Source: Mesorhizobium sp. LHD-90
GTDB lineage: Bacteria; Pseudomonadota; Alphaproteobacteria; Rhizobiales; Rhizobiaceae
Assembly: GCF_030929505.1 (NCBI RefSeq)
Contig: NZ_JAVFVV010000020.1
Coordinates: 62,001-126,000 of the forward strand
Direction of reading: 5' to 3'
DNA length: 64,000 nucleotides
Part shown: positions 52,628 through 61,489 of the stretch, in pieces
Layout of the letters: the number at the start of each line of letters is the position of its first letter
How positions within the stretch are numbered: position 1 is the first letter of the stretch
Notes under the pieces: generated by a model
Told to the model about the DNA's origin: nothing
The model's input: the letters and a program-made list of their open reading frames with translations, nothing else
Databases searched by the model: none
Position numbers and translations under genes: made by a program

Positions 52628-53134
52628 ATGAAGACCATTCTTGCCGCCGTCCTCGCGCCAGTGGCGCTGCTGGCGGCGACGATCGCCAACGCCGCCGATG
52701 TGCGGGTCTACGAGCAGCCGGGCGATTCGGGCGGCGTGAAGATCGGCACGCTGTCCTGCGACATCGGCGGCGGCGTCGGCTATGTGCTCGGCTCGGCGAA
52801 GCAGCTCGATTGCGTGTTCCACTCGTCGATCGGCAGCCGGACAGCGGAGAACTACACCGGCACCATCCGCAAGATGGGCGTCGACCTCGGCTTCACCACG
52901 CGCGGCCGGCTCGTCTGGGCCGTCTTTGCGCCCACGGCCGGCTACCATCGCGGTTCGCTCGGCGGCCTCTACAAGGGCGCCACCGCCGAAGCCACGGTCT
53001 GGGCGGGCGTCGGCGCCAACGTGCTGGTCGGCGGCACCGCGGGCTCGATCCAGCTCCAGACGATCAGCCTCACCGGCCAGATCGGCCTCAACCTCGCCGC
53101 CACCGGCACCTCGGTGACACTCACGCCGAGCTGA
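52628..53134 (+). CDS. Secreted DUF992 protein
   Basis: The 168-residue product has a Sec signal (MKTILAAVLAPVALLAATIA, cleavage after NAAD). The mature part matches DUF992: VKIGTLSCDIGGGVGYVLGS, KQLDCVFHSS and YTGTIRKMGVDLGFTT, rich in Gly and beta-prone. Two Cys residues probably form a disulfide. The family is periplasmic, restricted mostly to Hyphomicrobiales, and of unknown function. GGAGAG precedes the ATG at 52628. Confidence 0.9.
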   Translation: MKTILAAVLAPVALLAATIANAADVRVYEQPGDSGGVKIGTLSCDIGGGVGYVLGSAKQLDCVFHSSIGSRTAENYTGTIRKMGVDLGFTTRGRLVWAVFAPTAGYHRGSLGGLYKGATAEATVWAGVGANVLVGGTAGSIQLQTISLTGQIGLNLAATGTSVTLTPS

Positions 53135-53181
53135 GGCGGACCGACCCGAACGCGACCGCCTCGTCAAGCCGCGATCCGGAA

Positions 53182-53781
53182 ATGGCGCCGGTCCACGTCG
53201 ATCCTGCCAAGGTCTGCACGTTCGCCGACGCCGACGCCTTCTACGCATGGCTCGGCAGGCATCACGCCACCGCCGACGAGGTCTGGATAAAGATTCACAA
53301 GGTGGATTCGGGGCTGAAATCGATCACCCCGAAGGAGGCTATCGACGTCTGCCTCTGCTGGGGCTGGATCGACGCCGTCCGAAAAGGTTTTGACAACAAA
53401 AGTTTTCTGCAGCGTTACACGCCACGCGGCAGGAAAAGCACCTGGAGCCTGATCAACGTCGACAATGTCGCCCGCCTGATCGAACAAGGCCGGATGACCG
53501 AGCATGGGCTGAAGCAGGTCGAGGCGGCCAAGGCCGACGGACGATGGGACCGCGCCTATGCAAGCGGCAGGGGCATGAAAATCCCGGCCGATCTCCAGGC
53601 GGCGATCGACGCCGAGCCCGAAGCCAGGGCGATGCTCGCAAGGCTCAGCGAACAGAACCGTTTTGCGCTGGCCTTCCGCACCCACAACATGAAGACCGAG
53701 GCCGGGCGCAAGAAGAAGATCGAGACCTTCGTCGCCATGCTCAAGCGCGGCGACACGATCTACCCGCAGGGCAAGAAGTAG
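53182..53781 (+). CDS. YdeI/OmpD-associated-family (bacteriocin-protection) protein
   Basis: The 199-residue product matches the YdeI/OmdA family: FADADAFYAWLGRHHATADEVWIKIHK (parts: FYAWLGRHHATADEVWIK), TPKEAIDVCLCWGWIDAVRKG (part), YTPRGRKSTWS and IPADLQAAIDAEPEA. The family is cytoplasmic and has been linked to resistance to antimicrobial peptides in E. coli; the mechanism is unknown. The ATG at 53182 is the first Met in the family frame. The gene is 47 bases downstream of the DUF992 gene. Confidence 0.88.
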   Translation: MAPVHVDPAKVCTFADADAFYAWLGRHHATADEVWIKIHKVDSGLKSITPKEAIDVCLCWGWIDAVRKGFDNKSFLQRYTPRGRKSTWSLINVDNVARLIEQGRMTEHGLKQVEAAKADGRWDRAYASGRGMKIPADLQAAIDAEPEARAMLARLSEQNRFALAFRTHNMKTEAGRKKKIETFVAMLKRGDTIYPQGKK

Positions 53782-53946
53782 GCCTTTCCACCGGCGGTCC
53801 GTAGCCGTCGCCGAGTGCTCCCGGAGCCCCTGCCGCGGCAAGCGGGGCAACCATCGATTTGTGATCGAAAAACCGCTGGCTCCCTCCTGTCCGCACCGCT
53901 TCGCTGCGCTAACTTTCCAGTGATCTCTTCAATGAAGGAGCCTGCC

Positions 53947-54390
53947 ATGAAGCACCTCATCCCTGACGAGATCATCTCGACAGCCGAACTGATCCCGTTG
54001 ATCCGCAAGCCCTCCACGCCGGGCGAGCGCCTGGAAATGTGGGCCAAGGCGCTGGAACGCCATGCGGGACCGCTGAATGCGCTGAGGCGGATTGAACACC
54101 TGCCTCCCGACGAACTCCGGGCCTATCGGGCGGGCAACACGCCGCTGACGGTCGCCTTCAACGATCCTGTCCTGCGGGCCGAAGGCCTCAAGGGAGACAG
54201 CCTCGGCGATGCGATGGACTTCTTCGACCTGAGCAATCGCGATACCCATTGGCTGCTGTGCGACTGTCACTACCAGGGCGCCATGACCGGCGCCGGCCTC
54301 GCCAAGCTCGTCCGCCGTCATGCACGCGGCAGCGAACGCCGGGCGAGATGGGCGCAGACTGTCAGAAGATTGCTGGGCTGGACTACCTGA
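53947..54390 (+). CDS. Hypothetical protein
   Basis: The 147-residue product starts MKHLIPDEIISTAELIPLIR and has no signal or membrane segment. It contains DTHWLLCDCHYQGAMTG with a Cys-x-Cys-His cluster and a basic C-terminus (RRHARGSERRARWAQTVRR). The ATG at 53947 has GAAGGAG upstream; an in-frame ATG at 53932 is possible. I do not recognise the family. Confidence 0.7.
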   Translation: MKHLIPDEIISTAELIPLIRKPSTPGERLEMWAKALERHAGPLNALRRIEHLPPDELRAYRAGNTPLTVAFNDPVLRAEGLKGDSLGDAMDFFDLSNRDTHWLLCDCHYQGAMTGAGLAKLVRRHARGSERRARWAQTVRRLLGWTT

Positions 54391-54497
54391 AGGCTTCCAA
54401 GCGCCCGGCCGTCTCTGAGGCGGGCTGCGGTGCGGCCGGTCTTGCGCGCCGCATCGCAGTCAACTGCGGGCGCGACGCGCCCGGCCGGCCCTGTGCG

Positions 54498-55535
54498 CTA
54501 TTGCGCGTCGGCGACGACCGACTGCCCGCCCGTCCAGGCGCGCCACTGGCGCTCGCTGCCGTAGAAGACGTTGAGGTCGATCTTGCCCTTCACGCCATGC
54601 GACAGGCCGGAGCCGGAATACTGCCAGAACACCCATTTGCGGCCCGGATAGACCTTTGACGGATGCTGGGCCACCGCGCGCAGCCAGAACGGATAGTCGA
54701 GGAAGGCACCGCGCAGATTGTCGCGATAAAAGTCGGGTGCAGTGTAGATTATCGGGCGCTGGCCGTAATGCGCCTCGAGCCTGTCCATGAAGACCTGCAT
54801 TTTCTCCTGGACAAGGGCCCTCGACAGCCGCCGCTTGCAGCGGGATTCGCCATTGTATTCGACATCGATGACCGGCGGCAGCGCGCCCGCGACCTTCGGC
54901 ACGTTGCGGATGAACCAGTCGGCCTGCTCGCCCGCCGTGCGGCACCAGTAGAAGAAATGATAGGCGCCACGCTTCAGGCCGGCCTCGCCGGCTGCACGCC
55001 AGTTGGTGCGGAACATCGGATCGAGATGGTCGCCGCCGTCGGTCGCCTTGATGTAGGCGAAGTTGGCGCCCTGGCTGCGCAGTTTCATCCAGTCGATGGA
55101 GCCCTGCCAGCGCGAAACGTCGACCCCATGCACGGCATAATGCCTCGGCGCTGTCTTTCCGAAATTGATCGGCTTGGCGTCGCGGAACCGGTGGCGGTAG
55201 ATGGTGCCGCGCGCCAATCCGGCCGGACGCGCCGCGGGTCTTGGCGCAAGTAAGATCTTCGCCGGCTTTTCCGGCGCAACCAGCGCGATCGCCTCGACAT
55301 CGGTCTCGACAGCTATTTGCGGGCGCGCGACAGCCACGGCGGTCTCCTCGACCGCGGCCTCCTCCAGCAGCGCTGAAACAGTATCGGCCTCGCCGACTGC
55401 CGCCTCGGGCCGGGCCACCGAGGCCGTCGTCTCGGTCGAAGGTCTTGTCATCCCAAGATCGGCGACGCCGCCGGACATGCAGCCGCCAAGGCCGAGGGAT
55501 GCCAGAATGACAAGGAGAATGCTCGGCGACCGCAT
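54498..55535 (-). CDS. GH25 lysozyme-like lipoprotein
   Basis: The 345-residue product has a lipobox (LGLGGC, Cys about 19), so it is membrane-anchored. A Pro/Ala/Val-rich linker runs to about residue 120, then the glycoside hydrolase family 25 domain: HGVDVSRWQGSIDW (catalytic Asp), FAYIKATDGGDHLDP, GAYHFFYWC and LPPVIDVEYNGES with the DxE pair. It would cut the glycan of peptidoglycan, acting in the periplasm. GH25 in Gram-negatives is less common than in Gram-positives and phages, but it is recurrent in rhizobia. Confidence 0.92.
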   Translation of the reverse strand: MRSPSILLVILASLGLGGCMSGGVADLGMTRPSTETTASVARPEAAVGEADTVSALLEEAAVEETAVAVARPQIAVETDVEAIALVAPEKPAKILLAPRPAARPAGLARGTIYRHRFRDAKPINFGKTAPRHYAVHGVDVSRWQGSIDWMKLRSQGANFAYIKATDGGDHLDPMFRTNWRAAGEAGLKRGAYHFFYWCRTAGEQADWFIRNVPKVAGALPPVIDVEYNGESRCKRRLSRALVQEKMQVFMDRLEAHYGQRPIIYTAPDFYRDNLRGAFLDYPFWLRAVAQHPSKVYPGRKWVFWQYSGSGLSHGVKGKIDLNVFYGSERQWRAWTGGQSVVADAQ

Positions 55536-55690
55536 GAGGACCTGTACGCAGAAACAAGACAGACCGAAGGCGGATGCCGCCGGACAAGCGGCGCCATTTA
55601 TGAACGGGAAATTACCAATAAAGTTTGAATCGAGTTGTTAGGGATGTTTTGCCAAGGCGGGCAGACTGAGTCGCTGGCTGCTAGCGCCGT

Positions 55691-57202
55691 TCACGTGCCG
55701 CAGAACGTGCGCAGCACGCGTTCATCCGGCAGGGGCGGATTGGTGTAGCGTTCCATGCCCGGCTGCTCGTCGAACGGTTTCGCCAGCACCGCGACAAGTT
55801 CCTCGAACGGTGAAAAATCCGACCGGTCGACCGCCGCGCGGATGACCTCCTCGACCCGGTGATTGCGTGGAATGTACTTCGGATTAACCGAAAGCATCAT
55901 TGCCCGCCGACCGGCATCGTGTTCCGGCTCGCGGGCCAGCCGCTCCTTCCAGCGCCTTGCCCATTCGTCGAAGTCTTCGGACCGAGTGAACAGGGTGCGT
56001 GTCGTCCCCTCCCCGGCCGGTGCCTCAAGATCACCGGCCAAGCTACGGAAAACCAGCGTGAAATCGGCCTCGTTGGCCGACATCGCCTCCAGCAGCCCGC
56101 CGGCCAGCGGCAGGTCCTCCGGATAGTCGGCGAACAGTCCGAGTTTCCTGCGCAGCCCGGTATGGAACACCCCATCATAGGCAGTCTGGAACTGCTTCAG
56201 CGCGGCTTCCGCCGCCGCGACCGCCACGTCCTCGCTGCCGGCAAGCAGCGGCAGCAGCGTCTCCGCCAGCCGCGCCAGATTCCAAACGGCGATGCGCGGC
56301 TGGTTGGCGTAGGCGTAGCGGCCGCCGGCGTCGATGGACGAAAACACCGTGCCGGGATGATAAGAATCCATGAAGGCGCAGGGCCCGTAGTCGATCGTCT
56401 CGCCGGAGATCGACATGTTGTCGGTGTTCATCACGCCGTGGATGAAACCCACCAGCATCCAGCGCGCCACCAGCCGCGCCTGCGCGGCGATGACGTTTTC
56501 CAGCAGGGCGAGATAAGGATTGTCCTTTGCCGCCGCGTCCGGATAGTGCCGCTCGATCGCATAATCGGCCAGCGTCTTCAGCCCCTCGTGGTCGCCGCGC
56601 GCCGCGAAATACTGGAACGTGCCGATACGGATATGACTGGCGGCGACGCGCGCGACAATGGCGCCCGGCTGCGGCTGCTCGCGATAGACGGCCTCGCCGG
56701 TGGTAACGGCGGCAAGCGCCCGCGTCGTCGGAATGCCGAGCGCGGCCATCGCCTCGCTGACCACATATTCGCGCAACACCGGCCCTAGTGCGGCCCGTCC
56801 GTCGGCGCCGCGCGAAAAGCGCGTGCGGCCGGATCCTTTTAGCTGGATCTCGCGCCGACTGCCGTCGCGCCCGAAGGCCTCGCCGATTAACAGCGCCCGC
56901 CCGTCGCCGAGCTGCGGCACGAACTGGCCGAACTGGTGCCCAGCATAGGCCAGCGCCAGCGGCTGGACATCTTTCGGCGAGACATTGCCGGCGAGGATCG
57001 CGACACCGTCGTCGCTGCCCCAAAAATCCGCGTCGAGACTTAGTTCGGCGGCCAGCGGCCGGTTGAGTTTTATCAGTTTCGGCGCAACTACCGGCGCGAG
57101 GTCGGCGCGCGCGAAAAATCGCTCCGGCAGCGTTGCATAGCTTGCCTGGAAAAAACCGGCGGCTTCCGGCCGGGAGGGCATTTCGGTGGTCAGTCGATCC
57201 AT
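55691..57202 (-). CDS. selO: Protein adenylyltransferase SelO (YdiU/UPF0061)
   Basis: The product is about 503 residues with the SelO pseudokinase fold: YAGHQFGQFVPQLGDGRA (part), EIQLKGSGRTRFSRGADGRA (the ATP-binding Lys), VVSEAMAALGIPTTRALA, WMLVGFIHGVMNTDNMSI (catalytic Asn/Asp motif) and DYGPCAFMD. The C-terminus LRTFCGT carries the conserved terminal Cys seen in bacterial homologues. SelO transfers AMP to protein side chains in the redox stress response. An alternative start at 57244 would add 14 residues; neither has a strong ribosome-binding site. Confidence 0.95.
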   Translation of the reverse strand: MDRLTTEMPSRPEAAGFFQASYATLPERFFARADLAPVVAPKLIKLNRPLAAELSLDADFWGSDDGVAILAGNVSPKDVQPLALAYAGHQFGQFVPQLGDGRALLIGEAFGRDGSRREIQLKGSGRTRFSRGADGRAALGPVLREYVVSEAMAALGIPTTRALAAVTTGEAVYREQPQPGAIVARVAASHIRIGTFQYFAARGDHEGLKTLADYAIERHYPDAAAKDNPYLALLENVIAAQARLVARWMLVGFIHGVMNTDNMSISGETIDYGPCAFMDSYHPGTVFSSIDAGGRYAYANQPRIAVWNLARLAETLLPLLAGSEDVAVAAAEAALKQFQTAYDGVFHTGLRRKLGLFADYPEDLPLAGGLLEAMSANEADFTLVFRSLAGDLEAPAGEGTTRTLFTRSEDFDEWARRWKERLAREPEHDAGRRAMMLSVNPKYIPRNHRVEEVIRAAVDRSDFSPFEELVAVLAKPFDEQPGMERYTNPPLPDERVLRTFCGT

Positions 57203-57436
57203 GGTCTTCTTCGACGCTCCGGCGTCCTTCTCGATGCCAAGCATATCGGAAGCCGCGGCGGATTTGGCAACTTTCGCTACCCGACTTGTTCCCGAACGGC
57301 GGAGATCGCCGTCTCGTTCCGCCGATCAGAGGCGGGACAGGCGCTGATTTGGCAGGAGGCTTTCCTGGACCATCGGGCAAACCTTGCCCTTGCGCCATCC
57401 GACGCCGCACTGTGCGGCAAAGCACGGAGCCAGATC

Positions 57437-58063
57437 ATGATCCTCATCGGCCAGTACGATTCGCCCTTCGTCCGCCGCGTCGGCGTCGCCATGACGCTCT
57501 ACGGCCTGCCCTACGAGCATCGGCCATGGTCGACCTTCGGCGACGCCGAAAAGATCCGGCCTTACAGCCCGCTTCTGCGCGTGCCCACCTTGGTTCTGGA
57601 CGACGGCGAGACGCTGATCGACAGCCACATGATCATCGACCACATCGACAGCCTCATAGAGCCGGAGCGGCGCATGTATCCCGTCGGCGAGCCGGCACGG
57701 CGCCGCGCGCTGAAGATCGCGGCGCTCGCAGCCGGCATTTCCGACAAGGCCGTCAGCCTGTTCTACGAGCTGAAACTGCACGACCAATCGTCAAAACTCT
57801 GGGTCGACCGCTGCCGGTCGCAGATCTTCGGCGCGCTCTCGCTGCTCGACGCCGACCGCGCCGGCCGGACCGGCGACTACTGGTTCGGCGACGCGATCGG
57901 TCACGCCGACATCGTCGTGGCAACCATGCTGCGGCATCTCACCGAGGCGCATCCGGGTCTTGTATCGCTGGACGCGCTTCCGGCCCTGAAGGCGCATTGG
58001 CAGCGTCTGGAGTCGCTTCCGGTATTCGAGAAGATCCGGCAGCCGTTTATCGCGCCGGCTTGA
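57437..58063 (+). CDS. Glutathione S-transferase-like protein
   Basis: The 208-residue product has an N-terminal thioredoxin-like domain (MILIGQYDSPFVRRVGVAM, VPTLVLDDGETLIDSHMIIDHID in parts) and a C-terminal helical domain with YWFGDAIGHADIVVATML. The active-site position reads SPFVRR, so the usual Ser or Cys is a Ser. The VPTLVLDDGE-cisPro and DSHMI (glutathione-binding) positions are intact. Cytoplasmic; substrate unknown. Confidence 0.88.
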   Translation: MILIGQYDSPFVRRVGVAMTLYGLPYEHRPWSTFGDAEKIRPYSPLLRVPTLVLDDGETLIDSHMIIDHIDSLIEPERRMYPVGEPARRRALKIAALAAGISDKAVSLFYELKLHDQSSKLWVDRCRSQIFGALSLLDADRAGRTGDYWFGDAIGHADIVVATMLRHLTEAHPGLVSLDALPALKAHWQRLESLPVFEKIRQPFIAPA

Positions 58064-58095
58064 CCGCGGGCGCGGCCAGGCGGGCAAGCATGCGC

Positions 58096-58263
58096 TCAGC
58101 CCATACCCGTCGCATGGCGCAGGTAGAATGCGAGCGCCACGAAGCCGCAAGCGAAGGCCACGCCCCTCCAGTCGATGTTGGCCGACTTCAGTTCCTTGGT
58201 GAGCTTCACCAGAACCAGAAAGAGCAGCGCCAGCCCCAGCGCGATGGCGACGAACCTGATCAT
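58096..58263 (-). CDS. Small two-helix membrane protein
   Basis: The 55-residue product starts MIRFVAIALGLALLFLVLVK (first helix) and has a second helix in WRGVAFACGFVALAFYLRH, separated by a charged loop. A strong GGGAGG lies upstream of the ATG at 58263. Function unknown. It converges with the GST gene. Confidence 0.65.
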   Translation of the reverse strand: MIRFVAIALGLALLFLVLVKLTKELKSANIDWRGVAFACGFVALAFYLRHATGMG

Positions 58264-58450
58264 TGCGCAGCCTCCCGAACTCGCGAACCGAAATCGAAAT
58301 ATGGGGAAGAAATCCGGCGCGTTTAAGGGCAATTCCGGCAGAAAGGCAGCACCTGGCGCCGTGCCGCCGGCCCCGTCCGGCACGCGCCGGTAACCGATTT
58401 CAGACTTTTGTCTTTACTGCCGGCCGCATATATGGTTACCGCAAGCGGAT

Positions 58451-58526
58451 GCCCTTGTAGCTCAGCCGGTAGAGCAGCGGTTTTGTAAACCGAAGGTCGC
58501 GGGTTCAAATCCTGCCGGGGGCACCA
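58451..58526 (+). tRNA. tRNA-Thr(UGU)
   Basis: The + strand folds as a class I tRNA: acceptor GCCCTTG with CGGGGGC (two G-T wobbles), D-arm GCTCAGCCGGTAGAGC, anticodon stem-loop GGTTTTGTAAACC with anticodon TGT, T-arm GCGGGTTCAAATCCTGC, discriminator A, and encoded CCA (58524-58526). The gene-poor, repeat-bearing stretch begins right after it. Confidence 0.95.
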
Positions 58527-58842
58527 CAAAAATCAAGCATTTGACTTAACAGTTCCAGCTCCTCTCTGAGCCAAGATACGAGCTGGGTAACAGCGCGCAG
58601 AATCAGGCGTGCGAAAATCCGACGAAATGTCGCCACCCTTCCACGGGGGAGTCAGGAGCAGGTACGATGCCCAGGCACCCGCGCTGACGCTGATCGCCCC
58701 ATCCGCGCCGCCGTGGAAGCGGCAGGCGTCGAGTTCATTCCCGAGAACGGCGGTGGCGCCAGCACCAGGCTGCGGAAGCAGGTCTGCTGTTCCTGTTCGT
58801 CTGAAGCGTCAAGCACTTCCCCGTTTGGGAAAACACGCGGGC
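58527..58842. other. Region after tRNA-Thr without a supported gene
   Basis: These 316 bases start AT-rich and then become GC-rich. I see no copy of the tRNA 3' end that would mark an attachment repeat, no terminator with a T-run, and no gene that I would call. Confidence 0.5.
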
Positions 58843-59343
58843 TTAGTTCTCCAGGTCAGCAACGAAGTTCGGAAGGTTGGCCTTCGCCATCGCACAGAAG
58901 TATCTGCCATCCACCTGGGCGGCGCGCTGCTGATCCCTTATGCCTGCGGCGATCAGCTCGCGAACGTCTCTCTCGTTAAGCCGACCGCTTGCGATGGCGC
59001 GTTCCCAGTATTGCCGAAGCAAGGCGTCAACGTCCACCCTGCACGTCATTTTGACGACTGTGAGGTAGGCGGAATTGTTGATTTGCGCGCGATCATATGC
59101 GGATGGTACGCCAGCGGCGACCTGCGGTTCCGCTTTCGCAGTTTCGGCGCCGTGCACCTTTAGGTAGCCTTTCGACGGCATGCTGACACAACCGTACTGC
59201 ATCACGTAGTCATCGGGATAGCTTGCGACACACTTGGCTTTGATTTGCGAACGGATTTCCTTAGGGATGGGATTGAAGTCATCCGCAAGGGCTGGCGAAG
59301 GCGCCAGCATCGTGATTAGGATCAAAACGAACGCCCGGAGCAT
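58843..59343 (-). CDS. Secreted hypothetical protein
   Basis: The 166-residue product has a Sec signal (MLRAFVLILITMLAPSPALA, cleavage before DDFNP). The mature part is about 145 residues with Cys residues at KAKCVASYP, YGCVS, MTCRVDVD and RYFCAMA. The charged, helical second half contains LLRQYWERAIASGRLNERD. No family recognised. It lies in the island-like stretch behind tRNA-Thr, so an accessory origin is possible. Confidence 0.6.
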   Translation of the reverse strand: MLRAFVLILITMLAPSPALADDFNPIPKEIRSQIKAKCVASYPDDYVMQYGCVSMPSKGYLKVHGAETAKAEPQVAAGVPSAYDRAQINNSAYLTVVKMTCRVDVDALLRQYWERAIASGRLNERDVRELIAAGIRDQQRAAQVDGRYFCAMAKANLPNFVADLEN

Positions 59344-59514
59344 GACTATTTCCCGTTGAGTGCTCCCTTCAAGCACAATCGAGCCGGTTGGACCAGACTT
59401 GGGTTTTTGCGCCGACCGTTGCCATCTTTTGCTGGGAACTGCTTGCGCTCGTCTTGGAACGTGTCCGCAACCCGAACGTTGAGCACCAAAGCATTGCTCA
59501 ACAGGAGGCGGTCG

Positions 59515-59697
59515 ATGGGTATCCGCGAGACATCCACCACAGGAAAGGACGCTGCCAAGGGATTAAGGCAGGCAGCAGCAAAGGACGAAAAGAAGACTGA
59601 GGCGGATATGGGCCGCCCGCTCAAGAAGGGCGAGGAGCGGTTTGAAGAGCGCTCGAAAAGTTCGGACGGCAAAAGCGCGAGTGTGAAACAGCGCTGA
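59515..59697 (+). CDS. Small basic hydrophilic protein (60 residues)
   Basis: The ATG at 59515 has a perfect AGGAGG nine bases upstream. The product MGIRETSTTGKDAAKGLR continues AAAKDEKKTEADMGRPLKKG and ends SASVKQR: very rich in Lys, Glu, Ser and Thr, probably disordered. The composition recalls small stress-related or DNA/RNA-associated proteins, but no family is recognised. A longer frame to an upstream start (59356) is unlikely. Confidence 0.55.
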   Translation: MGIRETSTTGKDAAKGLRQAAAKDEKKTEADMGRPLKKGEERFEERSKSSDGKSASVKQR

Positions 59698-59837
59698 GTT
59701 TCGTAGCAACGATGACAAGAGCCCGTCCGATGATCTCGGATGATGAGGGCCGCCGGCCTGGCTTTTCCTTCCCCGTCCGCTCCACGGGAAAGATATGGTA
59801 AATTAGCGATCCATTGAATTAGGCTTTTTTCTAAGAA

Positions 59838-59984
59838 GTGCCACCGACGCCAGAGGTCACTTTGACGTCGGCGGCATGAACCACTGAGCCGAAACTGCCA
59901 TGATCTTGGGTGCTTGAATCCAGCAGCTTCCCCACCCTCGGTTCAACTATGGGTTATATTCTGAAAATTCTTCCTGTCTAGTGG
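59838..59984 (-). repeat. Dispersed repeat, copy B (inverted relative to copy A at 33185)
   Basis: It matches the reverse complement of 33185-33329 over about 145 bases. The hairpin arms here are GCCACCGACG / CGTCGGCGGC, and one pair differs from copy A on both sides (A-U to G-C), so the structure is kept while the sequence changes. It lies in a gene-poor stretch. Confidence 0.85.
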
Positions 59985-60030
59985 TGCTTATTCTCACCAA
60001 GTTCCAGTGAACCTGGTCGCCGACCTGTTG

Positions 60031-60078
60031 GAACATCACCGGGCCCTATCCCAACCCGCCCAAGGCCCGGTGATGTTC
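60031..60078. repeat. Perfect 15-bp inverted repeat in a gene-free stretch
   Basis: GAACATCACCGGGCC (60031-60045) pairs perfectly with GGCCCGGTGATGTTC (60064-60078) around an 18-base loop, followed by TTTCCC. It could be a terminator or the stem of a mobile-element end. GGAACATC and similar words recur downstream, which favours an element relic. Confidence 0.6.
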
Positions 60079-60084
60079 TTTCCC

Positions 60085-60450
60085 GATTTGGTACATCGAG
60101 GCCAGAAAATGGCTGGCTAAATCCGTGTAGCACAGATCATGCCAACAAGTTGGAATTCACCTTTCGTCCCGTCATCTGCCCCGAGGTTAGCGACCAGCTA
60201 GCTTTTCAAACGGTCGGAGAAGGCGTAAATGGCCAGCGGGACCACTGGGAGGAACACAGCGGCCCTGGCCGCCGGCTCCGTACCCACCCACGCCACCCCA
60301 GGCGCTGGCGGCCACTTCATTGTACCTGTGTTTTCAGCCTCTTTCTTGGCGGGACAAAACTCGCCGGACCATTATCCTCCAGTTGCTGACCCGGTGAGTT
60401 TTTCGACGTGGAACATCGGGACCAGAACAATCTGGCTATCGATACGTCAC
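60085..60450. mobile_element. Decayed IS-like sequence with diverged repeats
   Basis: A segment near 60088 (GGTACATCGAGGCCAGAAAA) recurs in diverged form near 60411 (GGAACATCGGGACCAGAACA), each followed by TGGCT-like text. Between them lies GGCGGGACAAAACTCGCCGGACC. No transposase frame survives. This looks like remains of insertion-sequence ends; I cannot assign a family. Confidence 0.4.
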
Positions 60451-60693
60451 ACTGGCCTTGCCGGTTTTGCCATGGTTGCCTGTAGGCCCATGCAGCGAGG
60501 CACTTGGCATCCTCGACGAGATCGAAGCGGCCAGCGGTTAGCCATCCCGTTGCGCTCGTTACATTCGGCGATCGTGCGGCATGCGGCGGATACGATCGGC
60601 TTCTAACCTGTTCTCAAGTTCAGAGATCGGGGCGACTGCGAACTCCGCCTAACGTCAGGTCTCTCTCCGGGCGGCCTCCCTTCCGCCTGTGTT

Positions 60694-60739
60694 GAAATGA
60701 GCCTGCTGCCGACCTCCCCTCCGACAGCAGGCTCATTTC
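60694..60739. terminator. Perfect 15-bp hairpin with A/T outer arms
   Basis: GAAATGAGCCTGCTG (about 60694-60708) pairs with CAGCAGGCTCATTTC (about 60725-60739), loop 16 bases. The A-rich and T-rich outer ends of the stem give a bidirectional intrinsic-terminator shape. It lies about 200 bases downstream of the leftward lipoprotein gene. The 5' arm position may be off by one base. Confidence 0.6.
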
Positions 60740-60940
60740 CTCCCTTTCATGATCCGAGCGCGACGCGAAGACGCTCTCACCTCTTCGTCAAAATCTCGCC
60801 CGCCGAGCACAGCGTTTCGGCTATATGTCGCGCGTCGGTTGAAGTTGTCGGAGGAGTTAGTGGCAATTTTTGTGAGAAACGGCACCGCTGGTCGAACACA
60901 TGGGCGCGCTTGATCGCCACTACGTCTCGGGTGCCGCCCT

Positions 60941-61261
60941 TCATTCGGCAGTCGATATCACGCTTGCCACGATTCCATTGTTGGACGTCATGCATAGCCA
61001 CGGAGCCCTGTCCGGTCCGACGCCGACCTTCACTTGTGAGTTCTGTTCGGAATAGACCTTTTCGAGCACCACGAGCTGGGTGCTTTTGGTGGTGCGGCCG
61101 ACTTCTTTCACGCAGGCATCCTCTGCGACCTTCGGCACGGCGGCGTCCATGCGATTGTCGGCCGAGCTGGAGGCCATCCTGGTTCCCGTATCCTCGCCCG
61201 ATTGGCAGCCGGCGAGCACCAGCAAAGCGAGGCCAGCCGCGAGGCGGCAAATGTTGGTCAT
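60941..61261 (-). CDS. Small lipoprotein
   Basis: The 106-residue product starts [20 protein letters not shown] with a clear lipobox (LAGC, Cys 19). The mature part carries a conserved-looking domain with [19 protein letters not shown] and [19 protein letters not shown], whose two Cys residues probably form a disulfide. It resembles short periplasmic lipoproteins of rhizobia with unknown role. It is divergent from nadK. Confidence 0.75.
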   Translation of the reverse strand: MTNICRLAAGLALLVLAGCQSGEDTGTRMASSSADNRMDAAVPKVAEDACVKEVGRTTKSTQLVVLEKVYSEQNSQVKVGVGPDRAPWLCMTSNNGIVASVISTAE

Positions 61262-61489
61262 GCGTTGTCCCCTTCCGACGCCCCTCGGCGTCGCGGTGAC
61301 AATAAGGCAGGCGGCGCAGACCGTCGCCCGGAACGGTTGTGGCCAAGGCGGGAACAAAGCAGTGTCTGCGGGCGGAGGAAATGCCGCCATTTTGCGCGGC
61401 GTGATGGCGGATGTCCCTCGCCGTCTTTCGCGTTTCGCCGTCGCGTGCTAACCCCCGCCGACGCGGGTGCATCCGCCAGGGAAGAGATC

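Larger units (their letters stand above)
59698..60940. other. Gene-poor stretch of 1.24 kb
   Basis: No convincing gene is present. The stretch contains repeat copy B, the 15-bp hairpin at 60031, the IS-like relic at 60085-60450 and the 15-bp hairpin at about 60694. A long + frame at 60697-61299 is a shadow of the minus-strand lipoprotein. The rest (59698-59837, 60450-60690, 60740-60940) shows nothing that I can name. Confidence 0.6.

Noticed and set aside
58323-58529. Minus-strand frame across tRNA-Thr
   Set aside because: It reads through the tRNA; such frames (containing PRPSVYKTAALPAELQG) are a known artefact of tRNA genes.
60697-61299. 200-codon + strand frame around 61 kb
   Set aside because: It begins inside a perfect hairpin and is antisense to a lipoprotein with a clear lipobox; Arg/Pro/Ser/Cys-rich shadow text.
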